Origin: Nucisporomicrobium flavum
Lineage (GTDB): Bacteria > Actinomycetota > Actinomycetes > Mycobacteriales > Micromonosporaceae
DNA: 64,000 bases
Direction of reading: 5' to 3'
NCBI RefSeq assembly: GCF_016464385.1
Contig: NZ_JADMLH010000016.1
Location: 153,533-217,532 of the forward strand
The translations under genes were made by a program, and so were the position numbers. Below the pieces are notes generated by a model. It did no database searches and was not told the origin of the DNA. It saw only the letters and a program-made list of their open reading frames with translations. Numbering within the stretch: position 1 is the stretch's first letter; every line of letters starts with the position of its first letter. Shown here piece by piece: positions 42,371 to 50,971 of the stretch.

Positions 42371-43429
42371 ATGGGCGCGAGCGACGAGTACGTATTCCTG
42401 GGCTGTTACACCGGTGAGAGCGGGGGCGAGGGGGAGGGCATCGTCCTGTTGCGGCGGGACGTCACCACCGGCTCGCTGACCCGGCTGGGGGTCGTCGCCC
42501 GTACCCCGTCGCCGTCCTTCCTGGCCCAGCACCCGACGCTGCCGGTGCTGTACGCGGTGAACGAGCTGACCGCCGGCACGGTGAGCGCCTTCGCGGTGGC
42601 GGACGACGCGTCCCTGACCCCGCTGGCCGTGCAGCCGACCGGCGGTTCGGCGCCCTGCCACCTCGCGGTCTCCCGGGACGGGCGGCATCTGCTGGTGGCC
42701 AACTATGTGAGCGGTGACGTGAGCGTGTTCCCGCTGGACGCCGACGGTGTTCCCGGTGAGCGCACGGATCTGCTGGGCCTCGACGGCAAAGGCCCGGTGG
42801 TGGACCGGCAGGAGGGCCCGCACGCGCACATGGTGGCGCCGGACCCGAACGGCTCGGAGGTGCTGATCAGCGACCTCGGGTCGGACCGGGTCTGGCGGGC
42901 GCGGCTGGATCCGGTGTCCGGGCGCCTGACCCTGGTGGGTCCGGCGGTGGTCGCGGAGCCGGGTACCGGCCCGCGGCACCTGCTGCGCACGTCGGACGGC
43001 GCGTTGGTGCTGGTCGGCGAGCTGACCGGCGATCTCAGCTGGTACCGGGCGGGCGCCGGCGGCGAGCTGGCACGCGACGGTGGCGTGGTGGTGAGCGCGA
43101 CGCGGCCCAACCAGCCGTCGGAGGTGACGACGGGCCGCGACGGCCGTTTCGTCTATGTCGCCAACCGCGGCCCGGACACCGTCACGGTGCTCAGGTGGGA
43201 GCCGGAGGGTGGCACGGTGATCGCCGAGGTCGCCACCGGAGGCTCGTGGCCGCGGCACATCGCCCTGCTCGCGGATCACCTGTACGTAGCCAACGAACGT
43301 TCACACAACGTGACGATTTTCCGGGTGGATCCGGACACCGGGGTACCGACCGCCCAGGGGGAGCCGGTGGCCGAGAGCAGCCCGACCTGCATCCTGTCCT
43401 GGGTGCCGAAGCCGGGGCGGGCGGCGTGA
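42371..43429 (+). CDS. Lactonase-family beta-propeller (6-phosphogluconolactonase-like, YbhE type)
   Basis: A 352-residue seven-bladed propeller with the family marks VFLGCYTGESGGEGEGI at the start, PSFLAQHPTLPVLYAVNEL, APCHLAVSRDGRHLLVANYVSGDVSVF, GPHAHMVAPDPNG, and WPRHIALLADHLYVANERSHNVTIFRVD near the end. Members include 6-phosphogluconolactonase (pentose-phosphate pathway) and other carboxy-lactonases; the sequence alone does not tell which. No signal peptide is visible, so it is cytoplasmic. Confidence 0.88.
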   Translation: MGASDEYVFLGCYTGESGGEGEGIVLLRRDVTTGSLTRLGVVARTPSPSFLAQHPTLPVLYAVNELTAGTVSAFAVADDASLTPLAVQPTGGSAPCHLAVSRDGRHLLVANYVSGDVSVFPLDADGVPGERTDLLGLDGKGPVVDRQEGPHAHMVAPDPNGSEVLISDLGSDRVWRARLDPVSGRLTLVGPAVVAEPGTGPRHLLRTSDGALVLVGELTGDLSWYRAGAGGELARDGGVVVSATRPNQPSEVTTGRDGRFVYVANRGPDTVTVLRWEPEGGTVIAEVATGGSWPRHIALLADHLYVANERSHNVTIFRVDPDTGVPTAQGEPVAESSPTCILSWVPKPGRAA

Positions 43430-43601
43430 CCAGCGAAGCCGGACACCGTCGGAGAGTCGTGATCTTCAACGGGAAAACGACAAGGCGGGCAGCCGATCGG
43501 CCACTCACCGAGATGGCGCCATCACGTACGGTCAATTAGGTATGCGGAATTTCCAATCCGAGTAACTTTCGTCCGAACGTATATGGCATTCGGGTCTCGC
43601 G

Positions 43602-45377
43602 ATGCGCAGTATGGAGCGCGTGTCAGGCCGCCATCGCAGAAACTTCAATCTCAGGGGAGCCGGCGTCGTCGCATCAGCGATGGCGATCGTGGTTGTCCTC
43701 GTCGGGTCCTGGCTCGGTTACCAGCAACTCGCCGACAACGACTGCTCCGGTCAGATCAGGCTCACCGTCGCCGCGGCGACGGAGATCGCCCCCGCTGTCG
43801 ACCGGGCAGCTCAGCAATGGTCATCGAACGGTGCCGAGGTCAACGGCACCTGCGTCGCTGTCACCGTCACCGGGGTCAACCCGGCGGCGATGGCGTCCAC
43901 CATCGCGCTCAAGCACGGCGTCACGCTGACCGGGCTCGGTGCTGCCAGCAAGTCGGGCATCATCCCGGACGTGTGGATCGCCGACTCGACCACCTGGCTG
44001 ATGCGGCTGCGCTCGGAGGCGTCGGGCTTCGTGCCGACCGACGGCAAGTCGATCGCCACCAGCCCGGTCGTCGTCGCGATGCCCGAGCCGGTCGCGCAGA
44101 GCGTCGGCTGGCCCGACCGCAAGCTGGGCTGGGGTGACCTGCTCAAGCGCATGACCACCGGCAACTCCCTGCGTACCGGCATCGTCAACCCGACCCGCGA
44201 CGCCGCGGGCCTGGCCGGCCTGCTCGCGCTCGGCAGCTCCGCCGGCGGCGGGGCGCAGGCCAAGGCTCAGCAGGTGGCCGCGCTGCGGGCGCTCGCCGCG
44301 GGCAGTTCCTCGCTGCGCGACGACCTGATGCAGAAGTTCCCGCGCTCCACCGACGCCGCCGACCTGGCAAGCGCGGTGAGTGCCGCGCCGCTGTCCGAGG
44401 AAGACGTGGTCGCGTACAACGCCGAGAAGCCGGTCGTGCCGCTCGCCGCGCTGTACCTGAACCCGCAGCCGCCGTCGCTGGACTACCCGTTCGCGGTCAT
44501 GCCCGAGGTCGACCTGACCAAGTCGGCGGCCGCCACCGGCCTGCGCGAGGCGCTGCAGCAGCCGGGCTTCCGGGACGAGCTCGCCAAGGTGGGCCTGCGC
44601 GCCCCCGACGGCACGGTCGGTGTGGGCTTCGCCTCCCCGATCGGCGCGCCGAAGGCCACCCCGGCCGCCACCGGCGCCCCGAGCGGCACCGAGGGCACCG
44701 CCGCGGCGGGCCTCGACGCCGGCTCGATCAACCAGGCGCTCGGCAGCTGGGCGGCCATCACGCTGCCCGGCCGCGCGCTCGCCGTCTTCGACGTGTCCGG
44801 TTCGATGAAGACGAAGGTGCCCACCGCCGGCAACCTGAGCCGCGCGGAGGTGACCCGCCGCGCCGCCTCGCAGGGCCTCGCGCTCTTCGACGACCAGTGG
44901 GCCGTCGGCACGTGGATCTTCTCGACCGAGATGGACGGCAAGAAGCCGTACAAGCAGATCGTGCCGATCACGCCGCTGACCTCGGGTCGCAGCCAGCTGC
45001 AGGCCTCGATCGGCAGCATCGTGCCGAAGGACGGCGGCGACACGGGTCTCTACGACACGGCGCTGGCCGCGTACAGGTCCGTCCAGGACACGTGGCAGGC
45101 GGGCCGGGTCAACTCGGTGCTGCTTTTCACCGACGGCGTGAACGAGAACAAGGACGGCATCACCCGCCAGACGCTGATCAACGAGCTGAAGAAGGCGGCC
45201 GACCCGAAGCGCCCGGTCCGCATGGTGATCATCGGCATCGGCACCGGCGTCGACCGGAACGAGCTCGAGGCGATCACGAACGCCACCAACGCGGGCGGCG
45301 TGTTCATCGCCCCCGACCCGGCGAAGATCTCCGACATCTTCCTCGAGGCGATCTCGTCCCGCTCCGGAGCCCGCTGA
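43602..45377 (+). CDS. Membrane-anchored substrate-binding-protein / von Willebrand A fusion
   Basis: A 591-residue protein (ATG 43611 is an alternative start). One N-terminal helix (GVVASAMAIVVVLVGSWLGY) exports and anchors it. Residues 50-340 resemble a periplasmic solute-binding protein (IRLTVAAATEIAPAVDRAA...GVNPAAMASTIAL...DVWIADSTTWLMRL). After an Ala/Thr/Gly linker, a VWA domain carries the full MIDAS motif (FDVSGSM, then Thr and Asp in LLFTDGVNEN). It could bind a metal-linked protein partner outside the cell. Similar fusions occur in actinomycetes without a known role. A 16-bp hairpin terminates the gene. Confidence 0.88.
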   Translation: MRSMERVSGRHRRNFNLRGAGVVASAMAIVVVLVGSWLGYQQLADNDCSGQIRLTVAAATEIAPAVDRAAQQWSSNGAEVNGTCVAVTVTGVNPAAMASTIALKHGVTLTGLGAASKSGIIPDVWIADSTTWLMRLRSEASGFVPTDGKSIATSPVVVAMPEPVAQSVGWPDRKLGWGDLLKRMTTGNSLRTGIVNPTRDAAGLAGLLALGSSAGGGAQAKAQQVAALRALAAGSSSLRDDLMQKFPRSTDAADLASAVSAAPLSEEDVVAYNAEKPVVPLAALYLNPQPPSLDYPFAVMPEVDLTKSAAATGLREALQQPGFRDELAKVGLRAPDGTVGVGFASPIGAPKATPAATGAPSGTEGTAAAGLDAGSINQALGSWAAITLPGRALAVFDVSGSMKTKVPTAGNLSRAEVTRRAASQGLALFDDQWAVGTWIFSTEMDGKKPYKQIVPITPLTSGRSQLQASIGSIVPKDGGDTGLYDTALAAYRSVQDTWQAGRVNSVLLFTDGVNENKDGITRQTLINELKKAADPKRPVRMVIIGIGTGVDRNELEAITNATNAGGVFIAPDPAKISDIFLEAISSRSGAR

Positions 45378-45396
45378 CCCGGGACCCCTCCAGCGC

Positions 45397-45432
45397 GAAG
45401 CCGCTCCGGCCCCCACGGGCCGGGGCGGCTTC
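45397..45432 (+). terminator. Hairpin terminator after the VWA gene
   Basis: A 16-bp stem (GAAGCCGCTCCGGCCC with one G-T wobble in the partner) around the loop CCAC, 19 bases after the VWA stop. It also lies beyond the convergent phosphatase stop at 45451, so it can serve both strands. Confidence 0.85.
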
Positions 45433-45450
45433 TCGGATTGCGGCGGCGAT

Positions 45451-46581
45451 TCAGCCTGCTGAGGCTGTCCAGTCCAGGCAGACCGCCACCGCGTCGTCCT
45501 CCAGGTCCGCGCTGACGAACGCCCGCAGATCACCGAGCAGCGACCGTACGGCCTGCAGCGGCGCCTGCCCCCCGGTGCGCCGGACGAACCGGTACAGGGC
45601 CGAGTCGCCGTACCGCCCGGCGTGCCCGAGCGCGTCGGACACCCCGTCGCTGACGATGACGAGCCGGTCGCCGGGCTGCAGCCGCAGCGTCTGCGTCTCG
45701 TAGTCGGAGGTCTCGAACATGCCGAGCGGGAACTGCGCCTCCAGCGGCTGCTCCACGACCTCCCCGGCGCGCAGCACCATCATCCGCGGCGAGCCGGCGT
45801 CGACGACCTGCACCTCGCCGGTCTCCAGGTTCAGCTCGAGCAGCAGCGCCTCCACATGGGAAGCGCCGCGGTGCTGGGCGAACACCGCCTGATCGGCGAG
45901 CGCCGCCTGGTCGGCGAGCCCCAGCCCGGCCCGGCGGGCGTTGCGCAGGGCGTGCACGGCCAGGGCGGTGAGCAGCGCCGCGGTCATGCCGTCGCCCATG
46001 CCGTTGAGCACGGTCACCGACACCCGGCCGTCGTGCTCGGCCCAGTCGAAGCCGTCGCCGCGGATCGCGTACGCCGGCTCGAGCTGTCCCGCGAGGCTGA
46101 AGCCGGACCCGACCCGGCTGCGGCCCGGCAGCAGCTCCCACTGCATCTCGGCGGCGAGCGTGAGCCGCTGGGCCCGCGCCGCCACCGTGTACCGGTCCGT
46201 GCCCGCGGCGGCCGCCTGCAGTTCATGGCCGAGCAGCGTGGCGACCTCGGCCAGCTCCGCGCGTTCCACCTCGGACGACGGGCGCGGGATGAACCGCAGC
46301 ACACCCATCCGCTCCCCGCGCGCGGTGACCGGCAGGTACGTCACGTGTCCGGCGCCCACCTCCGTCTGGTGGTCGAAGCAGCGCCAGGCGGGATCACCCG
46401 GCCGGGTGACCGATGGCCCCGAGCGGAGCGGGATCAGCGCGGACAGCCGGTAGTCGACGAGGAGGACGTCCAGGTCGTCGACCCCGTACTCCTTGGTGAG
46501 CACCTCGGCCAGGCACTCCACCACGCGGTCGGCGGCCGCTTCGGCCAGGGCCCGGCGTACGGCGGTCAGCCGCTCCGACAC
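45451..46581 (-). CDS. SpoIIE-type PP2C serine/threonine phosphatase
   Basis: A 376-residue protein from GTG 46581 with a GAGGGG ribosome site. The N-terminal ~150 residues look like a GAF-type sensor (LLVDYRLSALIPLRSG...TYLPVTARGERMGVLRFIPRP). The PP2C/SpoIIE domain has EMQWELLPG, GDGFDWAEHDGRVSVTVLNGMGDGMTAALLTALAVHALR and GDRLVIVSDGVSDALG, with the metal-binding acidic residues mostly in place. Such enzymes dephosphorylate STAS-type anti-sigma antagonists. The STAS/ATPase protein at 23.2 kb is a possible partner but that is speculation. It is divergent from a MarR regulator. Confidence 0.9.
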   Translation of the reverse strand: MSERLTAVRRALAEAAADRVVECLAEVLTKEYGVDDLDVLLVDYRLSALIPLRSGPSVTRPGDPAWRCFDHQTEVGAGHVTYLPVTARGERMGVLRFIPRPSSEVERAELAEVATLLGHELQAAAAGTDRYTVAARAQRLTLAAEMQWELLPGRSRVGSGFSLAGQLEPAYAIRGDGFDWAEHDGRVSVTVLNGMGDGMTAALLTALAVHALRNARRAGLGLADQAALADQAVFAQHRGASHVEALLLELNLETGEVQVVDAGSPRMMVLRAGEVVEQPLEAQFPLGMFETSDYETQTLRLQPGDRLVIVSDGVSDALGHAGRYGDSALYRFVRRTGGQAPLQAVRSLLGDLRAFVSADLEDDAVAVCLDWTASAG

Positions 46582-46631
46582 CTTTGCACCCCCCTCGACA
46601 CGTGCACCGTACGGGTAGTCTCTGCTGCACC

Positions 46632-47102
46632 ATGGCCGAATACCATGGGCCGGATGGGCCACACCTCGCCGCGGCGGTCGACGACGCCGCGCCTGCCCTG
46701 CTGGCCGCCTGGGACGCCGCCCGGGAGCGGGCCACGCCCCGGGTCTCCTGGCCGCAGCTGAACGCCCTGCTCGTGGTGGAGCGCGAGGAGGGCATCAACC
46801 TGCGCGGGCTGGCCGGCCAGCTCAAGATGATCCTGTCCTCGGCGAGCCGGCTCTGCGACCGTCTCGTCGCCTCGGGCATGGTGGAGCGGGTGCCGGGCCG
46901 CGCCGACCGCCGGGAGATCGCGTTGTTCCTCACGCCGTCCTCGCGCCAGCTCCTGCACGACCTCCGCGCCACCCGGCGGGAGATCCTCTCCGAGGTGCTC
47001 GACCGGATGAGCCCGGCGGGCCGCGCCGCGCTGATCCGCGGGCTCGCCGAGTTCAGCGCCGCGGCCGGAGAGGCCGAGGACCCTCAGGCGCGCACGGCTT
47101 AG
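46632..47102 (+). CDS. MarR-family transcriptional regulator
   Basis: A 156-residue winged-helix protein (PRVSWPQLNALLVVEREEGINLRGLAGQLKMILSSASRLCDRLVASGMVERVPGRADRREIALFLTPSSRQLL). It shares the 50-base divergent region with the phosphatase gene and likely regulates it and itself. Its stop overlaps the ROK repressor stop by 4 bases on the other strand. Confidence 0.92.
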   Translation: MAEYHGPDGPHLAAAVDDAAPALLAAWDAARERATPRVSWPQLNALLVVEREEGINLRGLAGQLKMILSSASRLCDRLVASGMVERVPGRADRREIALFLTPSSRQLLHDLRATRREILSEVLDRMSPAGRAALIRGLAEFSAAAGEAEDPQARTA

Positions 47103-48235
47103 CTCCGCGCCAGCCAGGCGGCAGGGTCGTCGAGCACCGCGCGGATCACCGCTCCCGCCGCTCCGCGCATCGCCGCGTCGGGGCCGAGCGCAGCCGCCCG
47201 CAGCGTCACCGGTGACCAGTCGGCGGTGAGCACCCGTCGTTCGATCTCCACGGCGATGCCGTCGCGCAGCCGGGGGAGCAGCGGCGCGTAGATGCCGCCG
47301 AGGACGACCGTGTCGACGTCGAGCAGGTTCACGACGGTGGCGATCGCCGTGCCCAGGGCCCGCCCGGCCCGGGTCAGGTCCGCCTCGGCCAGCTCCGCCA
47401 CGGTGGTGACCCCGGCGGCGCGCAGCATCGCCTCCTGGCCGGCGTACTGCTCGAGGCAGCCACGCGCGCCGCACCGGCAGGCGGGTCCGTCGGGGTCGAT
47501 CGCGATGTGCCCGATCTCGCCGCTCCAGCCGCGTACGCCCCGGAAGAGCGTGCCGTCGAGGACGATGCCGGCTCCGATGCCGATCTCGCCGGAGATGTAG
47601 ACGAAGCTCGGTGGCAGGCCGCCGGTACCCAGTTCGCTGAGGGCGGCCAGGTTGGCCTCGTTGTCGACCGTGACGGGCAGCCCGTCGAGGAGGTCGCCGA
47701 CGGTGACGTCTTGCCATCCGAGGTTGGGGGCGACCCGGATGACGCCGTCGGCCGCGACGAGCCCGGGGACCGCGAGCGCGGCGCCGGCGAGGGTGAGCCC
47801 GTCCGCCTCGGCCAGGTCGCGAGCGCGGCGGGCCAGCCGGGCCAGCGCGGCGAGCGCGGCGACGGTGTCGACGGGACGCTGGTCGCCCGGTTCGACGAGG
47901 CGGTGCCGGACGGCGCCGGTGAGGTCGACGACGCACGCCGCCCGGTAGTCGACGTTGATCTCCAGCCCGAGGCCGGCCGGGCCGATCGCGGCGGTACGCA
48001 GCCCGGCCGCGGGCCGTCCGGCCCCGTTGCGCGGCGCCGGGTCGACCTCGATGAGCAGGGACCCGGCGATCAGGTCGTCGACCAGCGCGGACACCGTGGC
48101 GCGGGTGAGCCCGGTGGCCGCCGCGACGGACGCCCGGGATATCGGATCTGCGCTGTTTGCCACAGTTTGCAGGACCAGCGCGAGATTATGGGCCCGGACG
48201 CTCGCTTGCCGCACCGGGGCGCTGGAGGAAGTCAT
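47099..48235 (-). CDS. xylR: ROK-family xylose repressor
   Basis: A 378-residue repressor from ATG 48235 (ATG 48250 is an alternative). An N-terminal winged helix (NLALVLQTVANSADPISRASVAAATGLTRATVSALVDDLI) is followed by a ROK sugar-kinase-like domain, including the zinc motif CRCGARGCLEQYAG and GEIGHIAIDPDGPAC. It is divergent from xylA, the classical layout in which xylose releases the repressor from the shared intergenic region. Confidence 0.92.
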   Translation of the reverse strand: MTSSSAPVRQASVRAHNLALVLQTVANSADPISRASVAAATGLTRATVSALVDDLIAGSLLIEVDPAPRNGAGRPAAGLRTAAIGPAGLGLEINVDYRAACVVDLTGAVRHRLVEPGDQRPVDTVAALAALARLARRARDLAEADGLTLAGAALAVPGLVAADGVIRVAPNLGWQDVTVGDLLDGLPVTVDNEANLAALSELGTGGLPPSFVYISGEIGIGAGIVLDGTLFRGVRGWSGEIGHIAIDPDGPACRCGARGCLEQYAGQEAMLRAAGVTTVAELAEADLTRAGRALGTAIATVVNLLDVDTVVLGGIYAPLLPRLRDGIAVEIERRVLTADWSPVTLRAAALGPDAAMRGAAGAVIRAVLDDPAAWLARS

Positions 48236-48254
48236 GAGCCGGGCCGCCACGCCC

Positions 48255-48303
48255 TTGACAATGCCACACCGGGCTCAAATAATTCAACCAATAAACAAAT
48301 CCG
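48255..48303 (+). promoter_or_regulatory. xylA promoter and AT-rich candidate XylR operator
   Basis: -35 TTGACA (48255-48260) and -10 AATAAT (48278-48283) are 17 bases apart, close to the vegetative consensus. Directly downstream is an AT-rich stretch (48276-48303, with AATTCAACCAATAAACAAAT) that stands out in a 72% GC region and resembles the T/A-rich half sites of ROK-type XylR operators. The start codon GTG 48325 has GGAGGT at 48315-48320. Confidence 0.7.
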
Positions 48304-48324
48304 TGCTGTTACGTGGAGGTAACC

Positions 48325-49512
48325 GTGTCGGTCCAACCCACGCGCGATGACAAGTTCTCCTTCGGCCTCTGGACCGTGGGCTGGACGGCCCGCGACCCGT
48401 TCGGCGACGCCACCCGCGACGCCCTCGACCCCATCGAGGCGGTGCACAAGCTCGCCGACCTGGGGGCGTACGGCATCACCTTCCACGACGACGACCTGGT
48501 GCCGTTCGGCTCCGACGCGCACACCCGCGACGGGATCATCGCCAACTTCAAGAAGGCGCTCGACGAGACCGGCCTCATCGTGCCGATGGTGACGCAGAAC
48601 CTGTTCACCCACCCGGTGTTCAAGGACGGCGGCTTCACCAGCAACGACCGCACCGTCCGGCGCTACGCGCTGCGCAAGGTGCTGCGCAACATGGACCTCG
48701 CCGCCGAGCTGGGCGCCAAGACCCTGGTGTTCTGGGGCGGCCGCGAGGGCGCCGAGTACGACGTCGCCAAGGACGTCCAGGCCGCGCTCGACCGCTACCG
48801 CGAGGGCCTCAACCTGCTCGCGCAGTACTCCGAGGACAAGGGCTACGGCCTGCGCTTCGCCATCGAGCCCAAGCCCAACGAGCCGCGCGGCGACATCCTG
48901 CTGCCCACGGCCGGGCACGCGATCGCGTTCATCAACGAGCTCGAGCGCCCGGAGCTGTTCGGCATCAACCCCGAGGTCGGCCACGAGCAGATGTCGAACC
49001 TCAACTACACCCAGGGCATCGCCCAGGCGCTGTGGCACGGCAAGCTCTTCCACATCGACCTGAACGGCCAGCACGGCCCGAAGTTCGACCAGGACCTCGT
49101 GTTCGGCCACGGCGACCTGCTCAGCGCGTTCGCCACGGTCGACCTGCTGGAGAACGGCGCGCCCGGCGGCGGCCCCGGCTACGACGGCCCGCGGCACTTC
49201 GACTACAAGCCCTCGCGCACCGAGGACTACACGGGCGTGTGGGAGTCGGCCAAGGCCAACATGCGCATGTACCTGCTGCTCAAGGAGCGCGCGCAGGCGT
49301 TCCGCGCCGACCCCGAGGTGCAGGCGGCGCTGCAGGAGGCCAAGGTGCTGGAGCTGGCGAAGCCCACGCTGAACGAGGGCGAGACCTACCAGGACCTGCT
49401 CAACGACAAGAGCGCCTTCGAGGAGTACGACGTCGACGCGGCCGGTGCGCAGGGCTACCACTTCGTGAAGCTGCACCAGCTGGCCATCGACCACCTGCTC
49501 CACGCACGCTGA
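48325..49512 (+). CDS. xylA: Xylose isomerase
   Basis: A 395-residue enzyme, class I size. The GTG at 48325 (MSVQPTRDDKFSFGLWTVGW) is the family-standard start and follows GGAGGT by 4 bases; the upstream ATG-like reading at 48313 lies inside that site. Hallmarks are VTFHDDD-like ITFHDDDLVPF (catalytic His), KTLVFWGGREGAEYD, AIEPKPNEPRGDILLPT (metal Glu), NPEVGHEQM and FHIDLNGQHGPKFDQDLVFGHGDL (metal Asp/His). It converts D-xylose to D-xylulose and heads the xylA-xylB-MFS transcript. Confidence 0.98.
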   Translation: MSVQPTRDDKFSFGLWTVGWTARDPFGDATRDALDPIEAVHKLADLGAYGITFHDDDLVPFGSDAHTRDGIIANFKKALDETGLIVPMVTQNLFTHPVFKDGGFTSNDRTVRRYALRKVLRNMDLAAELGAKTLVFWGGREGAEYDVAKDVQAALDRYREGLNLLAQYSEDKGYGLRFAIEPKPNEPRGDILLPTAGHAIAFINELERPELFGINPEVGHEQMSNLNYTQGIAQALWHGKLFHIDLNGQHGPKFDQDLVFGHGDLLSAFATVDLLENGAPGGGPGYDGPRHFDYKPSRTEDYTGVWESAKANMRMYLLLKERAQAFRADPEVQAALQEAKVLELAKPTLNEGETYQDLLNDKSAFEEYDVDAAGAQGYHFVKLHQLAIDHLLHAR

Positions 49513-49545
49513 TCACGACACCGACCACCGAGGAAGGATGAGGGC

Positions 49546-50961
49546 ATGACTCTGGTAGCCGGGATCGACAGCTCCACGCAGTCCTGCAAGGTCGTCATCC
49601 GTGACGCCGAGACGGGAAAGCTGGTCCGGCAGGGCCGGGCGAGCCATCCCGACGGCACGGAGGTGCATCCCGACGCCTGGTGGTCGGCGCTGCAGGAGGC
49701 CATCGAGGAGGCCGGCGGGCTCGACGACGTCGCCGCCGCCTCGGTGGCCGGCCAGCAGCACGGCATGGTCGTTCTCGACGAGAACGGCGAGGTGGTCCGC
49801 CCGGCGCTGCTGTGGAACGACACCCGCAGCGCCGGCGCGGCCGCCGACCTGATCGAGGACCTCGGCGGCGGTGACGCCGGCCGGCGGGCCTGGGTCGACG
49901 CGGTCGGCATCGTGCCGGTCGCCAGCTTCACCCTCACCAAGCTGCGCTGGCTCGCCCGCACCGAGCCGGAGAACGCCGCCCGCGTGGCGGCGGTCTGCCT
50001 GCCGCACGACTGGCTGACCTGGAAGCTGTCGGGCGCCCGCGGCCTCGACACGCTGCGGACCGACCGCAGCGACGCCAGCGGCACCCTCTACTGGTCCGCG
50101 GCGACCAACGCCTACCGGCCGGACCTGCTCGAGCTCGGCTTCGGCCGGCGCATCATCGTCCCCGAGGTGCTCGGGCCCACCGGCATCGCCGGGCACCTGC
50201 CCAACGGCGCCCCGCTCGGGCCGGGCGCCGGGGACAACGCGGCCGCGGGGCTCGGCGCCGGCGCGCTGCCGGGAGACGTGGTGGTCTCCATCGGTACGTC
50301 CGGCACGGTCTTCGTCTCCTCCGACGTCGCGCCGGACGACCCGAGCGGGACGGTCGCCGGGTTCGCCGACACCACCGGGCGCTTCCTGCCCATCGTGGTG
50401 ACCCTCAACGCCGCCCGGGTCCTCGACGCGGCCACCAAGCTGCTCGGCGTCGACCACGCGGAGCTGTCCCGGCTCGCGCTGTCCGCGCCCGCGGGGGCCG
50501 ACGGGCTGGTGCTCATCCCGTACCTGGAGGGGGAGCGCACCCCGAACCGGCCGAACGCGACCGGGGCGATCCACGGCCTCACGCTGCGGACGTCCGACCC
50601 GGCGCACCTGGCCCGCGCGGCGGTCGAGGGCATGCTGTGCGCCCTCGCCGACGGGCTCGAGGCGCTGATCCAGCAGGGCGCCACAGCCAACCGCATCGTG
50701 CTCGTCGGTGGCGGGGCGCGCAGCGAGGCCGTCCGGCGCATCGCGCCCGCCCTGTTCGGGCTGCCGGTCCTGGTCCCGCCGCCCGGCGAGTACGTCGCCG
50801 ACGGCGCCGCCCGGCAGGCCGCGTGGGTCCTCGCGGGCGGCGATCTCCCGCCGACGTGGTCCGCCGAGACCCCCGAGGTGTACGAGGACGACAGCGTGCC
50901 GCTGATCCGCGAGCAGTACGCTGCCGCCCGTGACAGGGTCGTCGACCGCACCGCCCGCTAA
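49546..50961 (+). CDS. xylB: Xylulokinase
   Basis: A 471-residue FGGY kinase. The ATP/sugar motifs include AGIDSSTQSCKVVIRD at the start, SVAGQQHGMVVLDENGEVVRPALLWNDTRSA, PHDWLTWKLSG and the FGGY-type C-terminal phosphate loop RIVLVGGGARSEAVRRIAPALFGLPV. It phosphorylates xylulose to xylulose 5-phosphate for the pentose-phosphate pathway. It lies 33 bases downstream of xylA with AGGAAGGATG ahead of the ATG. Confidence 0.97.
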   Translation: MTLVAGIDSSTQSCKVVIRDAETGKLVRQGRASHPDGTEVHPDAWWSALQEAIEEAGGLDDVAAASVAGQQHGMVVLDENGEVVRPALLWNDTRSAGAAADLIEDLGGGDAGRRAWVDAVGIVPVASFTLTKLRWLARTEPENAARVAAVCLPHDWLTWKLSGARGLDTLRTDRSDASGTLYWSAATNAYRPDLLELGFGRRIIVPEVLGPTGIAGHLPNGAPLGPGAGDNAAAGLGAGALPGDVVVSIGTSGTVFVSSDVAPDDPSGTVAGFADTTGRFLPIVVTLNAARVLDAATKLLGVDHAELSRLALSAPAGADGLVLIPYLEGERTPNRPNATGAIHGLTLRTSDPAHLARAAVEGMLCALADGLEALIQQGATANRIVLVGGGARSEAVRRIAPALFGLPVLVPPPGEYVADGAARQAAWVLAGGDLPPTWSAETPEVYEDDSVPLIREQYAAARDRVVDRTAR

Positions 50962-50971
50962 CCTTTGGCGC

